DNA of 64,000 nucleotides from Protaetiibacter intestinalis (GCF_003627075.1 NZ_CP032630.1:1116001-1180000); one strand, 5' to 3'; positions 41,253 to 50,425 are shown, counted from the stretch's first letter. The notes: generated by a model not told the origin, from the sequence alone. Made by a program: numbers and translations.

Positions 41253-41810
41253 TCAGTCCCAGGTGGAGGGGGTGGGGGTTCGGGTGCCGGGGAGGCGGAT
41301 CTGGGCCGCCCAGTCGTGCAGCCAGGCGGGGATGGGGTGGGTGGCCGGGTCCATGCCGCTCACGCGGGAGAGCTCGTCCATCGGCACGGTACCGCCGCGG
41401 TCGTAGAGGAAGCGGCCCTGCACGTAGGCCCGCGCGAACACCTCGCCGTCGACCACGAAGCGCTGCTCGAGGTAGGCGGCGCGGTCGTCGAGCCCGAGGA
41501 AGCGCGACTCGATGACGTACCGCTGCCCGAGCTTGAGCGACTTGCGGTACGCGATCGTCTGCGCGCCCACCACCGGGTACATGCCGGCGTCCCGCATCCG
41601 CTTCCAGAGTCCCGTGCGCACGACGAGCTCCTGCCGCGCGTGGTCGAGGTTCGCGAGGTAGGCGCCGTTGTTCATGTGGCGCAGCTCGTCGAGGTCGCCG
41701 AGCAGCACGCGGCGCGGCGAGCGGCACACGTCGTAGATGTCGAGCGGCGGCAGCTTCGGTGCGCGCGTGGTCAGCCAGGCGAGACGGGACAGACGGCGGA
41801 GGAAACCCAC
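41253..41810 (-). CDS. Hotdog-fold acyl-CoA thioesterase-like protein
   Basis: This 185-residue protein carries the 4HBT-type pattern LGDLDELRHMNNGAYLANLDHARQE, with the DxxxHxNN region used by YbgC/FadM-like thioesterases, and later VIESRFLGLDDRAAYLEQRF. Length is slightly above the family core. The start GTG has a TAACGT hexamer 6 bases upstream. The substrate acyl chain is not predictable. Confidence 0.85.
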   Translation of the reverse strand: MGFLRRLSRLAWLTTRAPKLPPLDIYDVCRSPRRVLLGDLDELRHMNNGAYLANLDHARQELVVRTGLWKRMRDAGMYPVVGAQTIAYRKSLKLGQRYVIESRFLGLDDRAAYLEQRFVVDGEVFARAYVQGRFLYDRGGTVPMDELSRVSGMDPATHPIPAWLHDWAAQIRLPGTRTPTPSTWD

Positions 41811-41816
41811 GCAGGA

Positions 41817-41822
41817 ACGTTA
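41817..41822 (-). promoter_or_regulatory. -10 element of the thioesterase gene (leaderless)
   Basis: On the minus strand TAACGT ends 6 bases before the GTG at 41810. Confidence 0.5.
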
Positions 41823-41911
41823 GGCGCATCCGTCAACGGATCGCCAGAGCGCTGTCGGATGCCGACAAACCCACGCGCGGTACGCGTCGCGTCGGTGCGC
41901 GATGGCGACGA

Positions 41912-42820
41912 TCAGCGGGCGCGGTGCTCGGGGATCGCGAGGCGCGGCCCGTGGCGCTCGTAGCCGATGCCCGCCGCCTCGATGAGCCGCACGACGCGCT
42001 GGCGGTGCCCGCGCCAGGGTTCCAGCAGTTCGAGCATGCCGTCGTCGTCGACGCGCCGACCCGCGAGCGCCGTACCGACGCGCTTGCACAGGTGCAGGTC
42101 GCCGACGCTCACCGCATCCGGGTCGCCGTGCGAACGCTGCAGCGTCTCCGCCACCGTCCACGGCCCGACGCCCGCCACCGTCCGCAGGCGCCGCCCGGCC
42201 TCCGCCCCGGGCAGCACGGCACCCCGTTCGAGCGCGTCGGCCACCGCGAACACCCGCATGAGCGTGTCGGAGCGCTGCGGTCCGACGCCCGCCCGGTGCC
42301 ACACCCAGGAGGGGATGCGCCGCCACACCGCCGCCTCGGGCACCACCCGCATGCCGAGCGGCGCGGGCCCGGGCGCCGCCTCCCCGTAGCGGGTCACGAG
42401 CTGCCGCCAGGCCGACTTCTGCTCGATGCCGGTCACCTTCTGGCCGAGCACCGTCGGCACGAGGTACGGCAGGATGCGGCCCGCACGGGCCAACCGCAGG
42501 CCGGGCGTCTCGTGGTGCAGTCGCGCGACGAGCGGATGCCGCCCCGGCTCGAACCCGGAGTCGTCGTCCTCCGCGCCGAGCAGCGCCGGCACCGAGGCGA
42601 TCGCCTGCTCGGCGCCGGGCCCCCACGCCCGCGCCTCCACGCCGTCCGCGCGTTCGCGCAGCAGCAGCGTCGCAGCCCCCGCGGCGAACCGCGCCGTCAG
42701 CCACCAGCCGTCGGCCGTGCGCCGCGCGGTCGGGTCGGTCGCCCCCTGCACGAGCGGGGCGAGCACGAGCCGCAGCCGCACCGGATGCGGCGGGGCGTAG
42801 CGGGTGACGACCGGGTCCAT
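41912..42820 (-). CDS. AlkA-like DNA-3-methyladenine glycosylase
   Basis: The 302-residue protein has a helix-hairpin-helix (VAGVGPWTVAETLQ) followed by the catalytic aspartate in VSVGDLHL, the HhH-GPD pattern of AlkA-type base-excision glycosylases. The N-terminal region is divergent. The ATG at 42820 is chosen because a TAGCCT hexamer lies 7 bases upstream; an in-frame ATG 24 bases earlier exists. It should remove alkylated bases from DNA. No ada or ogt gene is adjacent. Confidence 0.85.
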   Translation of the reverse strand: MDPVVTRYAPPHPVRLRLVLAPLVQGATDPTARRTADGWWLTARFAAGAATLLLRERADGVEARAWGPGAEQAIASVPALLGAEDDDSGFEPGRHPLVARLHHETPGLRLARAGRILPYLVPTVLGQKVTGIEQKSAWRQLVTRYGEAAPGPAPLGMRVVPEAAVWRRIPSWVWHRAGVGPQRSDTLMRVFAVADALERGAVLPGAEAGRRLRTVAGVGPWTVAETLQRSHGDPDAVSVGDLHLCKRVGTALAGRRVDDDGMLELLEPWRGHRQRVVRLIEAAGIGYERHGPRLAIPEHRAR

Positions 42821-42827
42821 CGGGCTC

Positions 42828-42833
42828 AGGCTA
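42828..42833 (-). promoter_or_regulatory. -10 element of the DNA glycosylase gene (leaderless)
   Basis: On the minus strand TAGCCT ends 7 bases before the ATG at 42820. Confidence 0.55.
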
Positions 42834-42861
42834 ACCCGCCGCACCGACCCGGAGACGCCGA

Positions 42862-42892
42862 GAGGGGCCCGCGCCTGCGGCGCGAGCCCCTC
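42862..42892 (-). terminator. Hairpin terminator after the small membrane protein gene
   Basis: A 14-base stem with one mismatch (GAGGGGCCCGCGCC / GGCGCGAGCCCCTC) and a 3-base loop lies 19 bases past the stop of the minus-strand gene ending at 42911. There is no clear T run, as is common in high-GC actinobacteria. Confidence 0.6.
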
Positions 42893-42910
42893 CGTGACGA
42901 CGTGGCCCGG

Positions 42911-43183
42911 TCAGCCGAGCTGGCCGCTCGAGACCGCGAGGCCCGCCACGACGAACACGATGACCACCCAGAGGACGAGGATCGCCAGGAAGATGCTCCC
43001 GAGGATCACGCCGATCTTGGCGGGCGTGTTGGTGTAGCCGGCGTTCTTCGACTGGCTGAGCGCCACGGCGCTCAGGACCAGGCCGATGACGATGGTGAAG
43101 AACACCAGCACGAGGCCGACGATGCCCAGGGTCTTCCCGGGGTAGTCGGTGCCCGAGGGGGCGGTCTGGAGGTTCGACATCAT
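42911..43183 (-). CDS. Small DUF4190-like membrane protein
   Basis: The 90-residue product has two hydrophobic helices (about residues 17-37 and 58-80) linked by the basic turn LSQSKNAGYTN. This helix-'ALxQSKxxGY'-helix form is the DUF4190 pattern found in many actinobacterial small membrane proteins. It is a paralogue of the next upstream gene. Function is unknown. Confidence 0.82.
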   Translation of the reverse strand: MMSNLQTAPSGTDYPGKTLGIVGLVLVFFTIVIGLVLSAVALSQSKNAGYTNTPAKIGVILGSIFLAILVLWVVIVFVVAGLAVSSGQLG

Positions 43184-43210
43184 GCTCCTTCGCGGGATAG
43201 GGGGTGTGGT

Positions 43211-43552
43211 TCAGCTGCAGGTGATGGTGACGCCGCCGACCTCGTGCACGCCGGGGCCGAGCTCCGCACACTGGCTCGCGAGCGCGACCGCGGTGCCGAT
43301 GATGACGATCCAGAAGATGATCCAGCCGATCGATCCGAGGATGCCGATGATGATGCCGACGACGGCGGGCACGTTGCCGTATCCGGCCTTCTTCGACTGA
43401 CGCAGCGCGACGATGCTCAGGATGAGGCCGACGATGGCGACGAAGATGCTCAGGATGAGGCCGGCGATGCCGAGGCCCTTTCCGGGGTAGCTGCCGGGCG
43501 CCGCGGCTGCGGGCTGCGGTGCGGGGGCGGCGGGGACGTTGGGGTCGGTCAT
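43211..43552 (-). CDS. DUF4190-like membrane protein with Ala/Pro N-terminus and Cys tail
   Basis: This 113-residue protein is a paralogue of the gene at 42911: two hydrophobic helices around ALRQSKKAGYGN, a Pro/Ala-rich N-terminus, and a short extracytoplasmic tail with two cysteines (SQCAEL and ITCS) that could pair. It is divergent from pfkA. Tandem duplication is likely. Function unknown. Confidence 0.8.
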   Translation of the reverse strand: MTDPNVPAAPAPQPAAAAPGSYPGKGLGIAGLILSIFVAIVGLILSIVALRQSKKAGYGNVPAVVGIIIGILGSIGWIIFWIVIIGTAVALASQCAELGPGVHEVGGVTITCS

Positions 43553-43652
43553 GACTCTCCTAGTGGTGGACGAGGGATCGGATGACACCCGATCCGGGGG
43601 CACTCTACCGACTGCGCGCGAACCCGCGCGAGAGCCGCGCGCCGAAATAGGG

Positions 43653-43658
43653 GATGAT
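43653..43658 (+). promoter_or_regulatory. -10-like element of pfkA (leaderless)
   Basis: GATGAT ends 6 bases before the GTG at 43665, a weak match to TANNNT but at the same spacing as other genes here. Confidence 0.35.
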
Positions 43659-43664
43659 GAGCGG

Positions 43665-44690
43665 GTGAAGATCGGAATCCTCACCAGTGGCGGCGACTGT
43701 CCCGGGCTGAACGCGGTCATCCGCGGCGCGGTCCTGAAGGGCATCACACAGCACGACGACATCGAGTTCGTCGGCATCAAGGACGGCTGGAAGGGCCTCG
43801 TCGAGGCCGACATCCATCCGCTCGGCCGACCCCAGGTGATGGGCATCTCCAAGCAGGGCGGCACGATCCTCGGCACCTCGCGCACCAACCCCTTCGAGTA
43901 CGGCGGGGTGCCGCGCGTCAAGGAGGTGATGTCCGACCAGGGCATCGACGCGATCGTCGCGATCGGCGGCGAGGGCACCCTGGCGGCGGCGAAGCGCCTC
44001 ACCGACGAGGGCATCCAGATCGTGGGCGTGCCGAAGACGGTCGACAACGACCTCTCGGCCACCGACTACACCTTCGGTTTCGACACCGCGGTCGAGATCG
44101 CCACCGAGGCGATGGACCGCCTGCGCACCACGGGCGACTCGCACGGCCGCTGCATGGTCGCGGAGGTCATGGGCCGGCACGTGGGCTGGATCGCCCTGCA
44201 CTCGGGCATGGCCGCGGGTGCGCACGCGATCCTCATCCCGGAGCGCAAGACGAGCATGGACGAGATCTGCGGATGGGTCGACTCGGCCCGCTCGCGCGGT
44301 CGCGCCCCGCTCATCGTCGTCGCGGAGGGCTTCAAGCTCGACGTCATGGACGACGCCCACTCGGAGCGCGGCCTCGACGCCTTCGGCCGCCCGCGGCTCG
44401 GCGGCATCGGCGACATGCTCGCCCCCGAGATCGAGGAGCGCACGGGCATCGAGACCCGCGCGACGACCCTCGGCCACATCCAGCGCGGCGGCACGCCGAC
44501 CGCCTACGACCGCGTGCTCGCCACCCGCTACGGCATGGCCGTGATCGACGTCGTGCTCGAGGAGCAGTGGGGCAAGATGGTGGCGCTGCGCGGCACCCAG
44601 ATCGTCACGGTGCCGTTCGAGGATGCGCTCGGTCGCCTCAAGACGGTGCCGCAGTCGCGGTACGACGAGGCCGCGATCCTGTTCGGCTGA
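43665..44690 (+). CDS. pfkA: 6-phosphofructokinase (ATP type by residue pattern)
   Basis: The 341-residue enzyme phosphorylates fructose 6-phosphate in glycolysis. Motifs are SGGDCPGLNAVIRG, IAIGGEGT and the catalytic PKTVDNDL. Residue 104 is glycine and residue 124 is lysine. Known PPi-dependent enzymes have Asp104 and Lys124, and classic ATP enzymes Gly104 and Gly124. The mixed Gly104/Lys124 pattern is reported for ATP-dependent members of the 'group III' branch found in actinobacteria, so ATP is the likely donor. The GTG at 43665 starts exactly at the first beta strand; longer in-frame sequence is not conserved-looking. Confidence 0.93.
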   Translation: MKIGILTSGGDCPGLNAVIRGAVLKGITQHDDIEFVGIKDGWKGLVEADIHPLGRPQVMGISKQGGTILGTSRTNPFEYGGVPRVKEVMSDQGIDAIVAIGGEGTLAAAKRLTDEGIQIVGVPKTVDNDLSATDYTFGFDTAVEIATEAMDRLRTTGDSHGRCMVAEVMGRHVGWIALHSGMAAGAHAILIPERKTSMDEICGWVDSARSRGRAPLIVVAEGFKLDVMDDAHSERGLDAFGRPRLGGIGDMLAPEIEERTGIETRATTLGHIQRGGTPTAYDRVLATRYGMAVIDVVLEEQWGKMVALRGTQIVTVPFEDALGRLKTVPQSRYDEAAILFG

Positions 44691-44693
44691 CCC

Positions 44694-46070
44694 GTGACCG
44701 CCCCCGCCGACCGGCTCGCCGCGGCGCTCGACGCGGGTCTGTCGCCGCGCGTCGGCGAGCGCACGCCGGCACAGGTGCGCGGGGTGTTCGACGGCAGCGG
44801 TCTCGTGCGGGTGGATGCGGCGGGTGCGCTGCCGCCGGATCCCGCGCAGCTGGCCTTCCGGATCGCGTCGTGCACGAAGAGCTTCACCGCGGCATCCGCT
44901 CTGCTGCTCGCCGACGACGGCCTGCTCGACCTCGACGAGCCGCTCGCCGACGCGCTCGACGTGCCGCTGCGGCTCGTCGGGGCGACCGGCGCGGCGCCGA
45001 CGGTGCGCGACGCCCTCGCGATGCGCGGCGGCTTCCCCACCGACGACCCGTGGGCCGACCGGCAGGAGTCGCTCTCCGACGACGCCTTCGCCCGACTGCT
45101 GGGTGAGGGCGTGCGCGTGATGTGGCCGGCGGGCGAGCGTTTCGAGTACTCGAACCTCGGCTACGCGATCGCGGGCCGCATCCTGGGGCTGCGGGGCGGG
45201 ATGCCGTTCCGGCGTCTGGTCGAGTCGCGGCTGCTCGAGCCGCTGAGGCTCGGCGGTACGGGCTTCAACGAGACGGTCGGCGCACCCGCCGGGGTCGCGA
45301 CCGGGTTCCGACCGGGTCCTGACGGCTGGGAGGCGCAGCCGGTGAGCGGGCCCGGCGCCTTCTCGCCGATCGGCGGACTGTTCAGCACCGCGCACGATCT
45401 GGCCCGCTGGGCGGCGCTGCTCGCGGGCTTCGCCGAGCACTCGGCGCTGCCCGCCTCGGTCGGCGAGCGGATGCGGCAGGCGGTGACCCCCGTGAGCGGC
45501 GATCCCGCGGGCGCCTGGCACGCCTACGGCCTCGGCCTCATGGTGCGCGCGGATGCCGCGGGTCGCCGCTTCGTCGGCCACAGCGGCGGCTACCCCGGGT
45601 TCACGACCCGCATGGAGTGGGTGGAGGGCGCGGACCTCGGCGCGGTCGTCTTCGAGAACGCCGGCTACACGCGGCTGACGGACGCCGTGACCGCTGCGTT
45701 CGATGCCGCCTTCCCCGCCCCGGCGGCCCCCCTCGCGGCTGCGACCCCGAACGCCACGCCGTGGCCCGAGACCCTCGCCCTCGCCGAGGCGACCCGCGCC
45801 GCGCTCGCGGCGGGTGGGCTTCCGGATGCCGCCCTGCTCGACGACTGCGTCGGGCTCGACCTCCCGCTCCCGCGGCGTCTCGCCGAGCTCGCGGCGCAGC
45901 TCGACCGCATCGGCGGCGTCACGGTCGAGGATGCCTTCGCCCACACCACCCCCGCCGACGCCGCCTGGGAGCTGCGCGGTCCGCACGGCGCCCTGCGTTG
46001 CCGCATCCTCGTGACGCCGCACGCGAGCCCCCGCATCCAGAAGCTCGACGTCGCGCCCACGACACCGTGA
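44694..46070 (+). CDS. Serine hydrolase of the beta-lactamase class C family
   Basis: This is a 458-residue protein with SxxK at residues 59-62 (SCTK), the YSN motif in FEYSNLGYAIAG and HSGGYPG in place of KTG. These three motifs make the AmpC/EstB-type active site. There is no signal peptide, so it is probably cytosolic and acts as an esterase or peptidase rather than an antibiotic hydrolase. A C-terminal extension of about 100 residues has no recognised domain. It starts with GTG 3 bases after pfkA, suggesting co-transcription. Confidence 0.88.
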   Translation: MTAPADRLAAALDAGLSPRVGERTPAQVRGVFDGSGLVRVDAAGALPPDPAQLAFRIASCTKSFTAASALLLADDGLLDLDEPLADALDVPLRLVGATGAAPTVRDALAMRGGFPTDDPWADRQESLSDDAFARLLGEGVRVMWPAGERFEYSNLGYAIAGRILGLRGGMPFRRLVESRLLEPLRLGGTGFNETVGAPAGVATGFRPGPDGWEAQPVSGPGAFSPIGGLFSTAHDLARWAALLAGFAEHSALPASVGERMRQAVTPVSGDPAGAWHAYGLGLMVRADAAGRRFVGHSGGYPGFTTRMEWVEGADLGAVVFENAGYTRLTDAVTAAFDAAFPAPAAPLAAATPNATPWPETLALAEATRAALAAGGLPDAALLDDCVGLDLPLPRRLAELAAQLDRIGGVTVEDAFAHTTPADAAWELRGPHGALRCRILVTPHASPRIQKLDVAPTTP

Positions 46071-46088
46071 GGTACGGGCACCCGCCCG

Positions 46089-47381
46089 CTACGCCTCGAT
46101 GCCCGGGATGGGCTTCGCCCGCCCCATGAATCGGCGCACGTCGTCGTCGACGATGATGTCGGACGGGCGCAGCGGCCGCGTCAGGTGCAGGCCGTCGAGG
46201 GCGGTCAGCCGGCTGAGCGCCACGTAGGTCTGCCCGGGCGCGAAGCTGCGCGGCCCGAGGTCGACGATCGCGCGGTCGTAGCTCTTGCCCTGCGACTTGT
46301 GGATGGTGACCGCCCACGCGAGCCGCAGCGGGAACTGCGTGAACTCGGCCACCACATCCCGGGTCAGCTGCTTGGTGACGGGCGAGTAGCTGTACTTGTA
46401 GCGCTCCCAGGTGGCGGGCGCCACCTCGTGCCGCTCGCCGTCGATGTCGACCGTCACGTTGTCGGCGATGCGCACCACCTCGCCGATGGTGCCGTTGACC
46501 CAGCGGCCCTCGCCGCCCGCGTCGTTGCGCAGGAACATGACCTGCGCCCCCACCTTCAGCTCGAGCTTCTCGTCGGCCGGGTAGGCGCGCCCCCCGAAGT
46601 CGCCGGTCACGTCGGCGATGGCGCTCATCGCCCGACCCGGCAGCCGGCCGAGGGCGGATGCGTTGATCCGGGTGACCGTGGCATTGGTCGTGGCGAGGGT
46701 GATGGCGCCCTCCTCGGGCGCCGGGCGCGCGCCCACCGAGTTGAGGCGCCCCGCCATCTCGGCGGTCACCATCCCGTGCCGCACCGCGTTGAGCAGCTGC
46801 TTGAACTCGAGCTCGTGCTGGCGGTGGATGGTGCCGAGCTCGTAGATGGTGAGGTCGGTCTCGTCCCACACCTTCGCGTCGAAGAACCACATGGAGCGGT
46901 AGCGGTCGGCGAAGTAGGCGCGCTCGTCGCCGTCGCCCGGCACGGGTGCGAGCTGGAACGGGTCGCCGAAGAGCACGAGCTGCACCCCGCCGAACGGCTC
47001 GTGCGGCTTCAGCCGCGCCTGCCGGAGGCTGCGGTCCATGGCATCCAGCAGGTCGGCGTTGACCATCGACACCTCGTCGACGACGAGCGTCTCGATGGCG
47101 TTGAGCAGCTTCTTGAGCTCGGCCGACTGCTCGATCTCGTGGTCGGCGATGACCCCGATCGGCAGCCGGAACAGCGAGTGGATGGTCTGCCCGCCCACGT
47201 TGAGCGCCGCGACCCCGGTGGGTGCGCAGATGACGAGCTGCTTGGAGGTGTTCCACGCGAGGTGCTCGAGCAGCGTCGACTTGCCGGTTCCGGCGCGGCC
47301 GGTCACGAAGATGTGGTCGCGCGTCGTCTCGATCGCCTCGAACACCGCCCGCTGCTCGGGGGCGAGTTCGGTGCGCGGCAT
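46089..47381 (-). CDS. PIF1-like AAA helicase
   Basis: The 430-residue protein has Walker A GRAGTGKST (residues 28-36), Walker B VVDEVSMVNADLL, and a C-terminal UvrD-C2 region reading VTIHKSQGKSYDRAIVDLG, with FAPGQTYVALSR just after. The set matches bacterial PIF1-like/RecD-related superfamily 1 DNA helicases that resolve G-quadruplexes and replication blocks, which is sensible in a very GC-rich genome. It is probably leaderless (TAGCCT 6 bases before ATG). Confidence 0.9.
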   Translation of the reverse strand: MPRTELAPEQRAVFEAIETTRDHIFVTGRAGTGKSTLLEHLAWNTSKQLVICAPTGVAALNVGGQTIHSLFRLPIGVIADHEIEQSAELKKLLNAIETLVVDEVSMVNADLLDAMDRSLRQARLKPHEPFGGVQLVLFGDPFQLAPVPGDGDERAYFADRYRSMWFFDAKVWDETDLTIYELGTIHRQHELEFKQLLNAVRHGMVTAEMAGRLNSVGARPAPEEGAITLATTNATVTRINASALGRLPGRAMSAIADVTGDFGGRAYPADEKLELKVGAQVMFLRNDAGGEGRWVNGTIGEVVRIADNVTVDIDGERHEVAPATWERYKYSYSPVTKQLTRDVVAEFTQFPLRLAWAVTIHKSQGKSYDRAIVDLGPRSFAPGQTYVALSRLTALDGLHLTRPLRPSDIIVDDDVRRFMGRAKPIPGIEA

Positions 47382-47387
47382 CCCAGC

Positions 47388-47393
47388 AGGCTA
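47388..47393 (-). promoter_or_regulatory. -10 element of the PIF1-like helicase gene (leaderless)
   Basis: On the minus strand TAGCCT ends 6 bases before the ATG at 47381. Confidence 0.6.
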
Positions 47394-47440
47394 ACCGAGC
47401 CGGGAGGGCACGGCCGGACGGGCACGGCAGAATGTGGAGC

Positions 47441-48382
47441 ATGCGGATCGCACTGGCCTGGGCGGGAGCGGTGCTCGTGGTGGGCGGGGCGATCGCGGGC
47501 GGCGTGGCCGTCGCCAACGCGACCGTGTTCTCGGCGGCGTCGTTCGCCGAGGACTACCTGCGCGCGCTCGCCGCGGGTCGCGTCGACGAGGTGCTCGCGC
47601 TGCCGGGGGTCGACGACGAGGGCCTCGACGACGCCCTGCTCGACCCGGCCGCGCTCGGCACCTTCCGCTTCGAGGTGCGCGGCGACACGGAGCGCGGCGG
47701 CGTGCACGCCGTCCGGGTCGCCTTCGGGGCCACGCACCTCGACCACGAGGCCGTGCTGCGGGTCGAGCGCACCGGTTCGCGGTTCCTGCTGTTCCCGGCC
47801 TGGGGGTTCGCGAGCTCACCCGTGACCGAGCTCGAGCTCGGCACGACGGGAGACGAGCGTCTCACCGTGGGCGAGGTGCCGCTGACGATCGACGGGGGCG
47901 AGCCGGTCGCCTTCGCCGCACTCACCCCCGGCATCTACCGGGTGGGCCACGACTCCGCGTTCCTGCACGCCGACCCGACCACGGTGGTCGCGACGGGCAC
48001 CGCCCAGTCGCTGACCGTCGACGTCGAACCGAACGACGCCTTCGTCGCCGCCGTGCAGGAGGCGATGGAGGCCGACCTCGACGCGTGCGCCGCGCAGACG
48101 GTGCTGTTCCCGACCGGCTGCCCGTTCGGCTGGTCGATCGAGGACCGCGTGGCCTCCGAGCCGCTCTGGACGATCGCGGAGATGCCGGATGCCGAGATCG
48201 CCGCATCCGACGAGATCGGGCTGTGGGCGGTGCCGCCCGTGCACGGCGTCGCGCACCTGAGCGTCGAGGTGCAGTCGATCTTCGACGGCACGATCTCGAC
48301 CCTCGAGGAGGACGTGCCCTTCGACGCGAACTACCTCATCGCGTTCGACGACGACCGCGTCGCGCTGATCCCCGGCTACTGA
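47441..48382 (+). CDS. Membrane-anchored extracytoplasmic protein of unknown function
   Basis: This is a 313-residue protein. An N-terminal hydrophobic helix (residues about 5-28) acts as signal or anchor; no lipobox cysteine is seen. The rest is beta-rich and acidic with one cysteine pair (LDACAAQTVLFPTGC). An in-frame ATG also exists at 47432; 47441 is chosen because a CAGAAT hexamer lies 7 bases before it. The gene overlaps the convergent CopD/CtaG gene by 7 bases. Family not recognised. Confidence 0.75.
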   Translation: MRIALAWAGAVLVVGGAIAGGVAVANATVFSAASFAEDYLRALAAGRVDEVLALPGVDDEGLDDALLDPAALGTFRFEVRGDTERGGVHAVRVAFGATHLDHEAVLRVERTGSRFLLFPAWGFASSPVTELELGTTGDERLTVGEVPLTIDGGEPVAFAALTPGIYRVGHDSAFLHADPTTVVATGTAQSLTVDVEPNDAFVAAVQEAMEADLDACAAQTVLFPTGCPFGWSIEDRVASEPLWTIAEMPDAEIAASDEIGLWAVPPVHGVAHLSVEVQSIFDGTISTLEEDVPFDANYLIAFDDDRVALIPGY

Positions 48383-50337
48383 CCGCCGCGGCGCGCGAGC
48401 ATCTCGTTGTAGGCCGCGAGCTCGGCATCCCCGTCGCGGTCGGCGGCCCGGTCGAGGCGCTTCGCCTCGCGTTCGTCGCTGCGGCCCCACTGGATGGCGA
48501 CCGCGATCGCCAGGATCACGGTGGGGATCTCGCCCACCGACCACGCGATCCCGCCGCCCCACTGCTGGTCCTCGAGCGGCATCAGCCCCCAGGTGCGGCC
48601 CATGGCGCCGAACCAGTCGGCCAGCAGCAGGCCGGTGTTCGACATGATCGCGAGCCCGAAGAAGGCGTGGAAGCCCATCGTGGCGAGCAGCAGCACGAGC
48701 CGCAGCGCATACGGCGGGCGCTTCTTCACGGGGTCGACGCCCACCAGCACGAGCACGAACAGGTAGCCGGTGATGAGGAAGTGCACGACCATCCACACGT
48801 GCCCCACGTGGTCGGTGACGGCCCAGCGGAAGATATCGGTGTAGTAGAAGAGCCACAGCGACCCCGCGAACAGCACGGCCGCGACGAGCGGGTTGGTGAG
48901 CACGCCGGCGACGGGCGACTGCACGGCCCACAGGATCCACTCGCGCCCGCCCCGGCTGTCGTCGTCGCGGCGGCGGATGGCGCGGGCCGCGAGCGTGACG
49001 GGCGCCGCGAGCACGAGCAGCACGGGGATCGCCATGGTGAGGATCATGTGGCCGAGCATGTGCGTCGAGAACAGGAACTGCTCGTACACGGCCGGGGCGC
49101 CGTTGGTGACCCACAGCAGCACCGCGAACCCGGCGAGCCACAGCACCGTGCGGTACCAGGGCCAGCGGTCGCCGCGCCGGTGCAGGCGCCACACGCCCGC
49201 GAGGTAGAAGAACACCCCGAACGCCACCACGAGCGCCCACAGCAGGTCGAGCCGCCACTCGGTGAGGAAGCGGATGGGGGTGAGCTCGGGCGGGAGCTCG
49301 CGGCCGGTCAGATACTCGGCCGGGGTGGGGGTGGCGAGTTCCGTCGTCGGCACCTCGTCCACCGGCGGCGCAGTGCGGGCGAGGGCCGCGGCGACGCCCG
49401 CCGCGATGCCCATGAAGGCGAGCTCGGCGAGCACCAGCATCCGGAACCAGCGGGGCGCGGCGTCCCGCACCCGCGGGATCACGAACCGCCGCTGCACGGC
49501 GCCGAGCGCGCCCAGCACGAGCAGGGCGGCGACCTTGGCGAGCACGAGCAGGCCGTAAGGGGTGCCGAGGGCGCCCAGTTCGCCGACCCGGATGGCGGCG
49601 GAGACGTAGCCCGAGACCGCCACGACGACGAAGCACACGAGCGCGACGCTCGAGTAGCGCGCGAGCACGGTGCGCAAGCGTTCCTCGTCGAGCTGGCGCC
49701 GCACGAGCACGAGCGTCAGCAGGCCGCCGAGCCACACGCACACGAACACGATGTGCAGCCAGATGGAGGTGATGGCGAGGTCGTGGTCGGCGGTCGAGCC
49801 GGCGTGGCCCTGCTGGGCGACGGGGATGAGGCCGAGGGCCGAGCCGACGGCGACGAAGGCGAGCACCGCCACGTGGCGCACGGCGAAGCAGAGGGCGGTG
49901 GCGGCCGCCGCGACGAGGGTCGTGGTGAGCCAGGCGCGGCCGACCGAGACGTCGGTGAGGAAGGTGCCGAGCTGCTGCCCGTAGGCGTCGTCGAGGTTCG
50001 GGGCGGCGACGTAGAGGCTCTGGAACAGCAGGAACGCCATCGCCGCGGAGGCGACCGTCCAGACGCCCGCGCAGGCGGCGGCGACATCCGCCGCGCGCTC
50101 GTAGGCCTTCTCGCCGGGGGTGAGGGCGAAGCACGCGAGCACGAGGGCGCCGATCGTGCCGGCGGCGCCGAGGTCGACGAGGATCGTGGCGATCGGGATG
50201 CCGTAGCGCACGACCGCGCCCGGGTCGACGAGCGGCAGTGGGTCGGCTCCGCCGCCGACGGCGAGCGCCACGAGCACCGCCGCGAGCGCGGCGATCAGGA
50301 GGATGGCGGGTCCGGTGACCCACGCGAGGCGCCGCAC
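48376..50337 (-). CDS. CopD/CtaG fusion: copper-resistance D plus cytochrome c oxidase assembly domain
   Basis: This 653-residue protein has about 15 hydrophobic segments. The N-terminal half (residues about 1-330) has the CopD layout, including IWLHIVFVCVWLGGLLTL with a histidine within the membrane. The C-terminal half (about 350-620) is CtaG_Cox11/caa3-type, with TEWRLDLLWA, STHMLGHMILTMAIP and HFLITGYLFVLVLVG histidine clusters that can bind copper. The fusion is common in actinobacteria and serves copper uptake or delivery to cytochrome oxidase. The GTG start has TAAGCT 6 bases upstream. Confidence 0.9.
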   Translation of the reverse strand: MRRLAWVTGPAILLIAALAAVLVALAVGGGADPLPLVDPGAVVRYGIPIATILVDLGAAGTIGALVLACFALTPGEKAYERAADVAAACAGVWTVASAAMAFLLFQSLYVAAPNLDDAYGQQLGTFLTDVSVGRAWLTTTLVAAAATALCFAVRHVAVLAFVAVGSALGLIPVAQQGHAGSTADHDLAITSIWLHIVFVCVWLGGLLTLVLVRRQLDEERLRTVLARYSSVALVCFVVVAVSGYVSAAIRVGELGALGTPYGLLVLAKVAALLVLGALGAVQRRFVIPRVRDAAPRWFRMLVLAELAFMGIAAGVAAALARTAPPVDEVPTTELATPTPAEYLTGRELPPELTPIRFLTEWRLDLLWALVVAFGVFFYLAGVWRLHRRGDRWPWYRTVLWLAGFAVLLWVTNGAPAVYEQFLFSTHMLGHMILTMAIPVLLVLAAPVTLAARAIRRRDDDSRGGREWILWAVQSPVAGVLTNPLVAAVLFAGSLWLFYYTDIFRWAVTDHVGHVWMVVHFLITGYLFVLVLVGVDPVKKRPPYALRLVLLLATMGFHAFFGLAIMSNTGLLLADWFGAMGRTWGLMPLEDQQWGGGIAWSVGEIPTVILAIAVAIQWGRSDEREAKRLDRAADRDGDAELAAYNEMLARRGGQ

Positions 50338-50343
50338 GCATCC

Positions 50344-50349
50344 AGCTTA
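50344..50349 (-). promoter_or_regulatory. -10 element of the CopD/CtaG gene (leaderless)
   Basis: On the minus strand TAAGCT ends 6 bases before the GTG at 50337. Confidence 0.55.
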
Positions 50350-50376
50350 AGCGCCGCATCCGGGCCCGAGAACGCG

Positions 50377-50410
50377 GCAGGGCGCCGACCTGCTCCGGTC
50401 GGCGCCCTGC
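50377..50410 (-). terminator. Terminator hairpin after the HU gene
   Basis: A perfect 14-base stem (GCAGGGCGCCGACC / GGTCGGCGCCCTGC) with a 6-base loop lies 16 bases past the HU stop on the minus strand. No T tract follows. Confidence 0.75.
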
Positions 50411-50425
50411 GCGGTGAGGCTGTCG

